Source of the DNA: Sva-07 sp963716095
Lineage (GTDB): Bacteria > Actinomycetota > Acidimicrobiia > Acidimicrobiales > Ilumatobacteraceae
Reading direction: 5' to 3'
Assembly (NCBI GenBank): GCA_963716095.1
Contig: CAVQSV010000006.1
Location: 32,910 to 96,909 of the forward strand
Length of the DNA stretch: 64,000 bases
Part shown: one piece after another, positions 18,098 through 26,540 of the stretch
How positions within the stretch are numbered: position 1 is the stretch's first letter
How the letters are laid out: each line of letters begins with the position of its first letter
Notes under the pieces: generated by a model
What the model saw: only the letters and a program-made list of their open reading frames with translations
Told to the model about the DNA's origin: nothing
Databases searched by the model: none
Made by a program: the position numbers and the translations under genes

Positions 18098-20062
18098 TCA
18101 GCGATGAGCGAACGAACCGGATACGGCCACTTCGCTCATCGCCTCGGGATCGTCGTCGACGCCGAGGCCCTGCGCCTCTGCGACCGCATCGCCGAACAGC
18201 AGCGTCATCGCCACCGCTGCCAGCGGCACGATCAGCGCGTTCACCAGCGAGATGAGCGCCGAGAACAGCCACAGCGGGATGCCGGCGGCCACCACGAGCA
18301 GCAGCAACCCGGCCACCAGCGCCGAGACGCCGACCAACAGGTTGAACAGCCCGACCAGGAGCGCCGTGTGCCACCAGCGGCCCTGCACCAACGCGCCGCT
18401 GCGCCGTAGCGCTCCACGACCGTCGTGGCCCTCGATCACCACAGCCTGGGCGAGGAACTGGAACCGAACGAGCAACCACAGCGCCACGGGAATGCCGATC
18501 ACGCTGAGCAGCAGCACGGCGATGATCAGGTACGACCACAGGAATCCGACCGTCAGGTCGCGGCGGTGCGACCAGGCAACACGAACTGCATCGAGGCCAC
18601 TTGCGTCGACGTCGTCGTCGCCCAGCAGGTCGAAATACGCAGCGACCATCGCGTTGACAGCAACGAAGGCCATCACGTTCGCCAGGCTCCCCACGAGCAC
18701 AGCGAACAGGAACCCCGTCCCGCTCGCCGTGCCACTCACCTCGGTGAGTTGGCGCAGCACTGGCAGTGATTGCAGCAGTGCCGCGAACAGCCCGACGACG
18801 ACCGCGGCGGGAAGGTAGACGAGGCCGATGGTGATCAACACACCGGCTCGCCGGCGGTAGCTGTCGGCTGCAGCACGAATGATCTCGCCGGCTCGACGGC
18901 GGGCGACCATCGGAATCGCCGACACCTTGTTCCACACCGTGCGTCCGATCAACCACTTGGCGACGAAGAACAGCACGGCGATCGCCACGACAAGCGTCAA
19001 CGGCGACGTCTGGAGGGTGACGAGCACTCCCGATCCGGCAGCGACGACACCGCAGAAGCTGTTGATGATCACATCGCTCTGGCTGTCACCGGACGGCACC
19101 ACCACGCTGTCGGCCCGGAGTTCGTCGTGCCAGTCGACCGGGTTGGTCCAGCGTTCCTTGTCGGGCGGCCCGGTCGGCCCGTTGAACGGTCCGCCCTGGC
19201 GCTCGCCCCAGCGACCGTTGAAGCCCAGCCACGCGAGGTCGTCGTCGGGTCCCGACACCGACGTCGGCAACAACACGACCGTTGGATCGGTGCGCACCGA
19301 CGGACCATCGGTGGTGTCACACCCGAAGCCCTCGCTGGCGCTGCGGCCCAGATACAGCGCTGACCCGTAGTAGCTGGCGTGCGAGCCGGCCGACGGATAC
19401 ACGAACGGTCGTGAGCCGTCGCGTTCGAGCTTCGACGAGTCCCAGCCGGCGCGCTCGCCCCCCTCGTGCTGGGCGTAGCCGGTACTCACTGGTTCGGTCT
19501 GCAGCGCCTCGTCGACGGTGCCGACGTCGAACAGCAGCTGGATGCCCTCCCAGTCGCTCTCGTGCTTGTTGTTCCAGTCGTTGAAGTACCAGTAGAACCA
19601 GTACTGCACGGCCAGCTTGTCGGGCTCGTCGTCCTGGGTGGCGATGTGGGCGTACACCACGGGCTCCCGCTGACCGGTGACCGTGCCGGTGTAGCGATCG
19701 AAGTCCTGCTCGTAGATGCAGCCGGGGGTGAACGCGCTCCCGGGGAAGTCGAGGTAGAACCCCTCGCTGAGCCCGTACAGATCGGAGGCGGACGGTGCGG
19801 TGGCCAACACCGGGTCGTCGTTGCCGACCTGGCGCAACACCACGTCGGGATTGTCGAGCACGATGTCGACCGACGTCGGCGCGTACGGCTCCCCGTCGGG
19901 GTCGCAGGGGCCGTCCTGCGCCTTGAGCATCATGATCGGCGCGTACTTCTCGACCAGTTGCTGTTCGGGCGAGATGGTCGAGCCGTCCTGTGCCTCGGCC
20001 GGCGCAGCCAGCATCGCCGCTGCAGCCATCACCAGCGCAGTGGTCGCGATGAGTCTTCTCAC
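18098..20062 (-). CDS. Vps62-like exported domain fused to a six-helix membrane domain
   Basis: A 654-residue protein. It has a signal peptide (VRRLIATTALVMAAAAMLA, cleavage near AEAQ), then about 330 residues resembling the Vps62 family: YAPIMMLKAQDGPCDP, YWFYWYFNDWNNKHESDWEGIQL, RPFVYPSAGSHASYY. One helix near residue 385 is followed by a C-terminal membrane domain with about six helices. GTG 20062 is preferred because GAGGAGGG lies just upstream and it opens the signal peptide. The last 13 codons are encoded by a GATGAG-family repeat (MSEVAVSGSFAHR), so the true C-terminus may have been extended by repeat insertion. Function is unknown; a role in envelope remodelling is only a guess. Confidence 0.72.
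   Translation of the reverse strand: MRRLIATTALVMAAAAMLAAPAEAQDGSTISPEQQLVEKYAPIMMLKAQDGPCDPDGEPYAPTSVDIVLDNPDVVLRQVGNDDPVLATAPSASDLYGLSEGFYLDFPGSAFTPGCIYEQDFDRYTGTVTGQREPVVYAHIATQDDEPDKLAVQYWFYWYFNDWNNKHESDWEGIQLLFDVGTVDEALQTEPVSTGYAQHEGGERAGWDSSKLERDGSRPFVYPSAGSHASYYGSALYLGRSASEGFGCDTTDGPSVRTDPTVVLLPTSVSGPDDDLAWLGFNGRWGERQGGPFNGPTGPPDKERWTNPVDWHDELRADSVVVPSGDSQSDVIINSFCGVVAAGSGVLVTLQTSPLTLVVAIAVLFFVAKWLIGRTVWNKVSAIPMVARRRAGEIIRAAADSYRRRAGVLITIGLVYLPAAVVVGLFAALLQSLPVLRQLTEVSGTASGTGFLFAVLVGSLANVMAFVAVNAMVAAYFDLLGDDDVDASGLDAVRVAWSHRRDLTVGFLWSYLIIAVLLLSVIGIPVALWLLVRFQFLAQAVVIEGHDGRGALRRSGALVQGRWWHTALLVGLFNLLVGVSALVAGLLLLVVAAGIPLWLFSALISLVNALIVPLAAVAMTLLFGDAVAEAQGLGVDDDPEAMSEVAVSGSFAHR
18102..18141. 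repeat. Palindromic repeat P3, copy 2, inside the Vps62-like gene
   Basis: Arms CGATGAGCGA and TCGCTCATCG with centre ACGAACCGGATACGGCCACT, differing from copy 1 at two positions in the centre. It overlaps the 3' end of the Vps62-like gene and supplies its last codons and part of its stop context. Confidence 0.75.
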
Positions 20063-20138
20063 GATGGCCCTCCTCGTCGGCTCGATGACTGTAAACCCTG
20101 CGCCAGGTCCCGACGCATTCGGCCGTCCACCCCCGGAA

Positions 20139-20182
20139 GCGATGAGTTTCGCGCGCCACCCGTCGGCGCGAAGACTCATCGC
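20139..20182. repeat. GATGAG-type palindrome, diverged copy
   Basis: Arms GCGATGAGTTTCGCGC and GCGCGAAGACTCATCGC pair over 16 positions with a one-base bulge, around an 11-base loop. It lies between the Vps62-like gene and the universal stress protein gene, which are on the same strand, where it could also serve as terminator of the latter. Confidence 0.6.
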
Positions 20183-20255
20183 CTTCGGACGTTCAACTTG
20201 CGAGAACAGCAGCCGTCACCCGGTCATGCGGGCAGCGATCACGCCCGTGGCAGCG

Positions 20256-20708
20256 TCAGCCGGCGCCCTGCACCAGCACCGGACACTGGCAGTGACGAAC
20301 CACGTAGTCAGACGTCGAACCCATGATTGCCCGCTTGATGCCGCTGCGCCCGTGCGTTCCGAGCACGACCACACTCGCTGACAGGGTCTCGGCGAATCGA
20401 CAGATCTCGTGTCCGGCGTCGCCGATCAGCACCATGGTCTCGACGTCGACGAGACCGAGTTCGGCGACGGTGTCGTCGAGGTGGTCCTGAGCGGCAGCCC
20501 GCTGCGCCTCGACGAGGTCGTTCTTCTCGTCGTAGGTCATCACCCCACCGGCGAATCCGGTGCCCGTCACCAGCGTCGGGTCGACCGGCGATGCAACCGA
20601 CACCACCACCGTCCGGTCTGGCGTAGCGAGCAGGTCGACACCCTGGCGGATGGCACTCAGAGCCAGGTCCGAACCGTCGGTACAGAGCAGTGCGATGGAA
20701 GCAGCCAT
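20256..20708 (-). CDS. Universal stress protein (UspA family)
   Basis: A single-domain universal stress protein of 150 residues. It starts with the beta strand and Asp of SIALLCTDGSDLA, and near the end has the ATP-binding pattern VLGTHGRSGIKRAIMGSTSDYVVRHCQCPVLV (GxHGxxGxxxxxxGSxSxxVxxxxxxPVLV), so it probably binds ATP. ATG 20708 fits the family start. It stands alone, divergent from the DUF4203 gene with a 64 bp spacer. Confidence 0.9.
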   Translation of the reverse strand: MAASIALLCTDGSDLALSAIRQGVDLLATPDRTVVVSVASPVDPTLVTGTGFAGGVMTYDEKNDLVEAQRAAAQDHLDDTVAELGLVDVETMVLIGDAGHEICRFAETLSASVVVLGTHGRSGIKRAIMGSTSDYVVRHCQCPVLVQGAG

Positions 20709-20772
20709 GGCCGCAGTCTCGCGCCTCGGCGATGACCGCACCAGGGTCTGACGGCTCTGCAAGAGTGGAGTG

Positions 20773-21423
20773 ATGAACGACATCGTGGTGGGCGTCATCG
20801 CCCTGCTGACCGGCGCCGTGTTCTGTTTCCGCGGTTACCTCGCCATGCGTCTGGTCATCCCGGTGTGGGGCGCCTTCGCCGGCTTCATGCTCGGCGCCGG
20901 CATCGTCGCCGGCGACGCCGGCTTCCTCGGCAACGCGCTCGGATGGCTCGTCGGCCTCGCACTCGCCGTCGTGTTCGGTGTCATCGCGTACCTGTACTAC
21001 GAGGTCTCGGTGATCATCGGAATGATGGGGATCGGGTTCGTGCTCGGCACCAGCTTGATGGTGGCGCTCGGGGTGACCTGGTCGTGGCTGATCGTGCTCA
21101 GTGGCGTGGTCGTGGCGGTGGTGCTGGCTTTCGTTGCGATCGTCGGTGACCTGCCGATGGTGCTGCTGACCGTCCTCACTGCCCTCGCTGGGGCCAGCAC
21201 GATCGTCGCGGGGCTGATGTTGTTGTTCGGAACGGTGGACCTCGAGGACTTCGACATCGGCGTCACCACCGAGAACGTTGCCGACAACTGGTGGTGGTTC
21301 GTGCTCTACGGCGGCCTGGTGGTGGGCGGGATCGTCGCGCAGTTCACCGACGTCGACCGCCGCCGTGAGACGCTGCGGGAGGCGTGGGCCACCGGCGTGA
21401 GCTCCACCTCCTCGGAAACGTGA
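20773..21423 (+). CDS. DUF4203-like seven-helix membrane protein
   Basis: A 216-residue membrane protein with about seven helices, in the pattern of DUF4203/TMEM198 proteins: AVFCFRGYLAMRLVIPVWGAFAGFMLG near the start, repeated Gly-rich helices, and a short charged C-terminus (FTDVDRRRETLREAW). Molecular role unknown. The start is ATG 20773; a GTG directly before it is possible. It ends 13 bp before the next gene and probably forms an operon with the two genes that follow. Confidence 0.7.
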   Translation: MNDIVVGVIALLTGAVFCFRGYLAMRLVIPVWGAFAGFMLGAGIVAGDAGFLGNALGWLVGLALAVVFGVIAYLYYEVSVIIGMMGIGFVLGTSLMVALGVTWSWLIVLSGVVVAVVLAFVAIVGDLPMVLLTVLTALAGASTIVAGLMLLFGTVDLEDFDIGVTTENVADNWWWFVLYGGLVVGGIVAQFTDVDRRRETLREAWATGVSSTSSET

Positions 21424-21436
21424 CGAAGGGGCGGCG

Positions 21437-23392
21437 GTGAGCACCGAGACGTCCGACTGCGAGCTGCGCGACGACTGGCTGCTCGAACAGGATGTCAACG
21501 CTTGGAGCTCGCTCGCCTACGTGGCGGCCGGAATGGTGCTGGCATGGGAGGTGCGCCGCGCCCGACTGCCTCGCGCGGTGTACGGCCTCGCCGCCATCTC
21601 GGTCGCCGAGGGGTTCGGCAGCCTGCTGTACCACGGAGCGGCGAGCGACTTCGGCCAGTTCCTGCACGATGTTCCGCTGATCGGGGCCTTGGCGTTCGTG
21701 GCCGGATGGCATGTCGGCCGACTCCGCGGGCGCTCCGACTCGGGCTCGCTGATCGGTTTGGCGATCGGTCTCGTCGTCTCGACGATCGTGTGGGCCGTAG
21801 CTCCCGGCGCAACCAACATCGCGGTCGGGGCCGCTGTCGGTGTCATCGTCGTCGCCTCGCTGATTGCACGCCGCCGATCGATGCGCGCCGTCTGGTCCTG
21901 GCCGCTGCTCGGCCTGGGAGCACTCGCGATCTCGATGTGGGCGCTCGGCACACCGGCGAGCCCGGCGTGCGACGCCGACTCGTGGTTGCAGCCGCACGGG
22001 CTCTGGCACGTACTGACCGCGATCGTGGCGCTCGCCTGGGTCGACAGCGCATACGCCGCCGTCGACCCCGATCGAGCCCCGCGAATGTTCCGTCGATTCA
22101 CGGACCGCACGATCGGCCTCGTCGCCCGCGGGCTCGTGCTCGCATTTCACCGCTCGGTCGACGTGCGCTGGCGGAATCGACTCCCCCGCAATCGTCCGGT
22201 CCTCATCGTGGCCAACCACGGCAACGGCTTCGTCGACCCCGTCGTCGTCGCCGGGGTCCTCGGGCGCCTGCCCCGCTTCCTCGGCAAGGCGGCCCTCTGG
22301 AAGGTCGTCGTCGCCCGCCCCTTCCTGTCGCTCGCCGGTGTGCTGCCCGTCTACCGCAGTGGCGACGGTGACCGATCGAGCAACAACGCCTCGGTGTTCG
22401 ATGCCTGCCACCACGAACTCGCACAGGGCGCCACGGTGGCGATCTTCCCCGAAGGGACCACCGGCGACCGCGCCGGGCTCGACCGGGTGAAGTCCGGCGC
22501 CGCCCGTATCGCCCTCGGAGCGTTGCCGACTGCCCCCGGCGTCGTGATCGTGCCGATCGGGATGGCGTTCGAGAGCAAGGTCGAGACACGCAGCCGGGCG
22601 GTGGTGATGTTCGGTGAACCGATTGTGGTGTCCGAGTTCGTCGGCGCCGGGCTCGGCAGCGACGGCGAACCGAGTCGGGACGACGCGACGGCGCTCACGG
22701 CGCAGATCACCGCGTCGCTCGAGGCGGTGTCGCCACACTTCGAGAGCCTCGACGAGCGCTCGATGCTGCGGGCGGCAGCTCGCGAGGAGCGCAGCGAGGC
22801 GACAGGTCGATCCTCGGTGCCGTTCGGCGACATCGAGGTGGTGGCCCGGCGCCTGGCGGCAGCGCCGCCAGCGGCCCGCGCGAGGGTGGTGGCTGCCTAC
22901 CGCGACTTCGCAACGCGTCTGCAACTGCTCGGGATCACAGCGGGTCAGCTCCGACCGAACCGCATTTCGATCGCACGGCTCGTCTGGTCGACACTGGTCC
23001 TGCTGATCGCCGGGTCGGCGCTGGTGACGGTCACACTGATCCACCTGCCGGCGCTCGCCATCATCGTGGTCGGCACCGGATTGGTGCGCTCGACGGCGAC
23101 CAAGGGCACGGTACGGCTCCTCCTCGGTCTCGTCACGCTGCTGACCACGTGGGTGCTGATGGGCATGTGGCTCGGGGACGGATGGGTGGCGGTCGCCGAC
23201 GGCGTCGCCATCGCCGTCGGCGGCGCAGTTGCACTCACCGTGTGGCCACCGATCGTTCGCCAGACGGGCGTGCTGATCGGCCGGATCAGGTTGCGCGACC
23301 GGGTCGGGCTCGTCCCACCGGTGATCGAGGCACGATCCGCCCTCGTCGCCACCGTGCGCGACAGTATCGGGGCCTCCCATGACGACACCTGA
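21437..23392 (+). CDS. Fusion of a ceramidase-like (CREST) membrane domain and a PlsC-type acyltransferase
   Basis: A 651-residue protein combining two lipid-enzyme folds. Residues 1-210 hold about seven helices with motifs of the alkaline ceramidase/CREST hydrolases: SLLYHGAASDFGQFLHD and LQPHGLWHVLT (HxxxH). Residues about 235-430 are a glycerolipid acyltransferase with NHGNGFVDP (NHxxxxD) near 259 and FPEGTTGDR near 336. Further helices lie at about 515-620. A plausible role is cleaving an acyl chain and re-acylating the lipid, which is inference. GTG 21437 has GGCGG upstream. The 3' end overlaps the next gene by 14 bp, indicating coupling. Confidence 0.78.
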   Translation: MSTETSDCELRDDWLLEQDVNAWSSLAYVAAGMVLAWEVRRARLPRAVYGLAAISVAEGFGSLLYHGAASDFGQFLHDVPLIGALAFVAGWHVGRLRGRSDSGSLIGLAIGLVVSTIVWAVAPGATNIAVGAAVGVIVVASLIARRRSMRAVWSWPLLGLGALAISMWALGTPASPACDADSWLQPHGLWHVLTAIVALAWVDSAYAAVDPDRAPRMFRRFTDRTIGLVARGLVLAFHRSVDVRWRNRLPRNRPVLIVANHGNGFVDPVVVAGVLGRLPRFLGKAALWKVVVARPFLSLAGVLPVYRSGDGDRSSNNASVFDACHHELAQGATVAIFPEGTTGDRAGLDRVKSGAARIALGALPTAPGVVIVPIGMAFESKVETRSRAVVMFGEPIVVSEFVGAGLGSDGEPSRDDATALTAQITASLEAVSPHFESLDERSMLRAAAREERSEATGRSSVPFGDIEVVARRLAAAPPAARARVVAAYRDFATRLQLLGITAGQLRPNRISIARLVWSTLVLLIAGSALVTVTLIHLPALAIIVVGTGLVRSTATKGTVRLLLGLVTLLTTWVLMGMWLGDGWVAVADGVAIAVGGAVALTVWPPIVRQTGVLIGRIRLRDRVGLVPPVIEARSALVATVRDSIGASHDDT

Positions 23393-24510
23393 CGACGAGC
23401 TTCTCGGCAACGCTGCGCTCGACAGCGACGTGCTCGACGACGGGATTCCCGAGGCACCGCCGCGCAGCATCCGCAAGATCGTCTTCCGGATCGTCTTCAT
23501 CATCGCCGCCATCGGCATCTCGACGTGGATCCTCGCCCAGACATTCGACGATCTCGATCCAGCCGAGATCATGGCCGCGGTTCGTTCGCTCGACGACGCC
23601 GAGATCATCTCGTTGGCGAGCATGTGGGTCATCTGGATCGCCGCCCAGGGGTTGCTGACCGCCTCGCTGGTACCCGGGCTTGCGGTACGACACGGCATCG
23701 TCGCCTTTCTCGGCCCGGCGTCGGTCACCTCCATCGTGCCCGGCCCGAGTGACCTCCCGATCCGGTACCGGATGCTCACGTCGTGGGGTCGCACCACTGC
23801 CGAGGCCACATTGGCCGTCGCTGCAGGCGGCATCTTCAGCATCGGGATCAAGCTGGTGTTGCCGATCATCGCCGCAGTCGGGCTCGTGGTCTCCGACGCC
23901 CCGCTGAGCGACACCTTGCAGACGGTCGTGACGATCTGTCTGATCGTCGGGCTCGGCGTCGTCGTGCTGGCGTTCGTGCTCGGCTCGGAGAAGCGCACCG
24001 AGCAGGCCGGCCGCCTGATCGCACCGGTGTGGTCGAGAGCGCTCCGGCTGCTGCGCAAGCCGACACCGGAAGACCTCCCGGCGCAGATGGTGGCCGCTCG
24101 GGCCAACGCGGTGCAGACGCTGCGCGACCGCTGGCTCGTTGCGACCTGGGCGACCGCGTTGACCTCGGGAACGAAGTTCGCGTCTGCTGCTGATGTGCCT
24201 GCGCTTCACCGGCGTGAGCGAAGCCGATCTGGGTTGGACCGAGATCTTCGTGGTGTTCGCACTGGTGCAGGGGCTGACCGTGTTTCCGATCACCGCCGGC
24301 GACGCAGGTGTCAGCGAGATCGCCTACATCGGCATGCTCACCGCAGCAGCGGGGTCGGAGTTCGTCAACCAGATCTCGGCGGCGGTACTGATCTTCCGGA
24401 TCCTCACCTGGTTGTTGATCATCCCGGTCGGCCTCGGCACGCTCGGACTCTGGAAACACCAACTCCGCAAGTCGGCCCCGACGACATCGGGGGCCAGCCC
24501 CGGGCCGTGA
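23379..24510 (+). CDS. Flippase-like membrane protein (lysylphosphatidylglycerol synthase transmembrane/UPF0104 type), frame-disrupted at about 24172
   Basis: Integral membrane protein of about 377 residues with eight or so helices, resembling the UPF0104/YbhN-AglD group of lipid flippase-like proteins. Recognisable parts are a cytoplasmic N-terminus, GPASVTSIVPGPSDLPIRYRML in the middle, and near the end LRFTGVSEADLGWTEIFVVFALVQG and FPITAGDAGVSEIAYIG. A break near 24172 is repaired by restoring GCGC (KFARLLLMCLRFTG). The start overlaps the lipid-enzyme fusion gene, so moving the lipid made or altered by that enzyme is a reasonable guess. Confidence 0.72.
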
Positions 24511-25656
24511 TCAGAGGCCGATCGACTTGGCGATGATCGTCTTCATCACCTCGTTGGTGCCGCCGTAGATCGACGTGACGCGGGCGTCGACGTAGGCCCG
24601 GGCGATCGGGTACTCGGTCATGTAGCCGTAGCCGCCGAACAGCTGCAGACAGCGGTCGACGACACGGTTCTGCAGGTCGGTGCACCAGTACTTGGCCTGC
24701 GCGGCCATCGCCGGGGTGAGCTGCTTGGCGTTGAGCTGCAGGATGCACTGGTCGACGTAGGCCTGAGTGACGTCGATCTCGGTGCTGCACTCGGCGAGCA
24801 CGAACTTGGTGTTCTGGAACGTGCCGATCGACTTGCCGAACGCCGTTCGCTCGCCGACGTACTCGAGGGTCCAGCCGAGCGCCGCGCGGGCAGCGGCGAC
24901 GCCGGCGATCGCGATCGAGAGGCGTTCCTGGGCGAGATTGGCTGCAAGGTAGGTGAAGCCCTTGCCTTCGTCGCCGAATCGGTTGGCGACCGGCACCCGC
25001 ACGTCGTTGAAGAACAGCTCGGCGGTGTCCTGGCTGTGCATGCCGATCTTGTCGAGGTTGCGGCCACGTTCGAACCCCTCCATGCCGCGTTCGAGCACCA
25101 GCAGCGACAGCCCGGAGTGGCGTTCGGTGGGGTCCGTCTTCGCGGCAACGATCACGAGGTCGGAGTTGATGCCGTTGGTGATGAACGTCTTGGAGCCGTT
25201 GACGACGTACTCGTCGCCGTCGCGGATCGCGGTCGTGGCGATGCCGGCGAGGTCGGAACCGGTGCCCGGCTCGGTCATCGCGACCGCGGTGATGAGGTCA
25301 CCCGACGCGATGCCGGGCATCCAGCGCTCGGCCTGCTCGTCGGTGCAGTACTCGATGAAGTACGGCGTGCAGATGTCGTTGTGGAGGGTGAGGCCGAGGC
25401 CGGCACCACCGATGCCGGCAGCGTTGAACTCTTCGCTGAGGATGGCGTTGAAGCGGAAGTCGTCGGTGCCGCCACCGCCGTACTGCTCGGGGATCGCCAT
25501 GCCGACGAAGCCGTACTGGCCGGCCGCGGCGTACATCTCGCGTGGGGCGATGCCCGCCTCCTCCCACTCGGGGTAGTGCGGCGTCACCTCCTTCGCAACG
25601 AACGATGCGAAAGAGTCGCGGAAGGCCTCGTGGTCGGCGTCGTACAGCGTGCGCAT
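24511..25656 (-). CDS. Acyl-CoA dehydrogenase
   Basis: FAD-dependent acyl-CoA dehydrogenase of 381 residues, which inserts the trans-2 double bond in fatty or branched acyl-CoA during beta-oxidation. The standard regions are present: GFVGMAIPEQYGG, VAMTEPGTGSDLAGI (FAD-binding), GSKTFITNG, RTAFGKSIGTFQN, and the C-terminal QLFGGYGYMTEY...IYGGTNEVMK with the expected catalytic Glu in GGTNEVMK. ATG 25656 has a TACGCT -10 box six bases upstream and no ribosome-binding site, so the message may be leaderless. Substrate range cannot be read from sequence. Confidence 0.93.
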   Translation of the reverse strand: MRTLYDADHEAFRDSFASFVAKEVTPHYPEWEEAGIAPREMYAAAGQYGFVGMAIPEQYGGGGTDDFRFNAILSEEFNAAGIGGAGLGLTLHNDICTPYFIEYCTDEQAERWMPGIASGDLITAVAMTEPGTGSDLAGIATTAIRDGDEYVVNGSKTFITNGINSDLVIVAAKTDPTERHSGLSLLVLERGMEGFERGRNLDKIGMHSQDTAELFFNDVRVPVANRFGDEGKGFTYLAANLAQERLSIAIAGVAAARAALGWTLEYVGERTAFGKSIGTFQNTKFVLAECSTEIDVTQAYVDQCILQLNAKQLTPAMAAQAKYWCTDLQNRVVDRCLQLFGGYGYMTEYPIARAYVDARVTSIYGGTNEVMKTIIAKSIGL

Positions 25657-25662
25657 CCCTTC

Positions 25663-25668
25663 AGCGTA
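25663..25668 (-). promoter_or_regulatory. -10 box TACGCT of a leaderless transcript
   Basis: On the minus strand TACGCT lies six bases before ATG 25656 of the acyl-CoA dehydrogenase gene. The palindrome P2 copy starts just upstream of it, where it could affect promoter access. Confidence 0.45.
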
Positions 25669-25673
25669 AGGGC

Positions 25674-25704
25674 GTTACTCGTGGTGTCAGACACCACGAG
25701 TAAC
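25674..25704. repeat. Palindromic repeat P2, copy 1
   Basis: Perfect 15-base arms GTTACTCGTGGTGTC and GACACCACGAGTAAC around a single A. It lies between the acyl-CoA dehydrogenase start and the end of the DJ-1 family gene. Other copies are at 26476 and 35310. Confidence 0.85.
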
Positions 25705-25724
25705 AACACGGCGCTCTGACCCGA

Positions 25725-26420
25725 TCAACGGGGCGATGGGCGATCGTGCGTGAGCAGCGGTCGGAACTCGATCACGTCGGGGGCGTCGAGTTCCCGATTC
25801 CGCGGACGCCCCGGACCCTTGCGGCGGCGGCTGCGGTCGTCCCACCAGCGACGCCATCTCGGAACGTCACGGCGCGGAGCAACCCCAGTGGCGAGGCGTT
25901 CTCGCACGAGTGCCACGGCCTGCGGCCCTGCGACACGAAGCGTGACGAGGAGTGCAACGTGCATCGCCGTGATCCGCCCTTCGCACGTGATGACGTTGCC
26001 GATCTCGACGACGCGTTCTTCGGACGGTTGCGATCCGTGCTCGGCCAGGAGGTCACCGGCGAGCCAGTGGGTAGCGGCATTGCGGTCGTTCAACAGTCCG
26101 GCCGCAGCGACGATGACGGTGCCGGTGGAGCTGGCGGCCGTCCAGGTGGACCGTGGCGCCACGGTTCGTAGCCAGTCGAGCAGTGGCTCGTCGCCAGCGG
26201 CACGCGCGCAGCCGATCCCACCCGGAACCAGCACGACATCAGGATGCTGGACGTCGGCGAACGTGGCGTCGATGCGGTGGCCGCCACCTGGCCCCTCGAC
26301 AGCTCCGACCGAGGCGCCGACGCCGACGAGTTCGGCACCGTCGAGCAGATCGAAGACACACGTGAACGCTTCACACTCGTCGGCCGACACACCTGGGTAG
26401 AGCGCCAAGGCCACCTGCAT
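25725..26420 (-). CDS. DJ-1/PfpI family protein with Ser in place of the nucleophile Cys
   Basis: A 231-residue protein of the class I glutamine amidotransferase-like DJ-1/PfpI superfamily (ThiJ/AraC-type sensing domains and isonitrile hydratase relatives). It shows VALALYPGVSADECEAF (acidic residue of the active site), PDVVLVPGGIG and, at the nucleophile elbow, AASSTGTVIVAAAGLL followed by ATHW. The family normally has SVCTG, so the catalytic Cys appears to be Ser. A basic C-terminal tail of about 45 residues (RRWRRWWDDRSRRRKG) is extra. It is divergent from the monooxygenase at 26541. Confidence 0.72.
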   Translation of the reverse strand: MQVALALYPGVSADECEAFTCVFDLLDGAELVGVGASVGAVEGPGGGHRIDATFADVQHPDVVLVPGGIGCARAAGDEPLLDWLRTVAPRSTWTAASSTGTVIVAAAGLLNDRNAATHWLAGDLLAEHGSQPSEERVVEIGNVITCEGRITAMHVALLVTLRVAGPQAVALVRERLATGVAPRRDVPRWRRWWDDRSRRRKGPGRPRNRELDAPDVIEFRPLLTHDRPSPR

Positions 26421-26475
26421 CGTCGAAGTCTCCCACGGCTCGGCCGGCAGGTGACCACCGCACCCGCCGACCGAG

Positions 26476-26510
26476 GTGTTACTCGTGGTGTCTGACACCA
26501 CGAGTAACAC
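26476..26510. repeat. Palindromic repeat P2, copy 2
   Basis: Perfect 17-base arms, GTGTTACTCGTGGTGTC and its complement, around a single T. It lies in the divergent promoter region between the DJ-1-like gene and the monooxygenase gene, 18 bp upstream of the latter's -10 box, so it cannot be only a terminator. Confidence 0.85.
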
Positions 26511-26528
26511 TGGCTTTGCGCGTACTTG

Positions 26529-26534
26529 TACCGT
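26529..26534 (+). promoter_or_regulatory. -10 box TACCGT of a leaderless transcript
   Basis: TACCGT ends six bases before ATG 26541, which has no ribosome-binding site. Confidence 0.5.
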
Positions 26535-26540
26535 GCAACC

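Noticed and set aside
21344..24106. A very long open frame on the minus strand opposite the lipid-enzyme genes
   Set aside because: It is rich in His/Arg/Asp/Gly, has no domain, and lies exactly antisense to two well-supported genes. Long antisense open frames are expected at this GC content.
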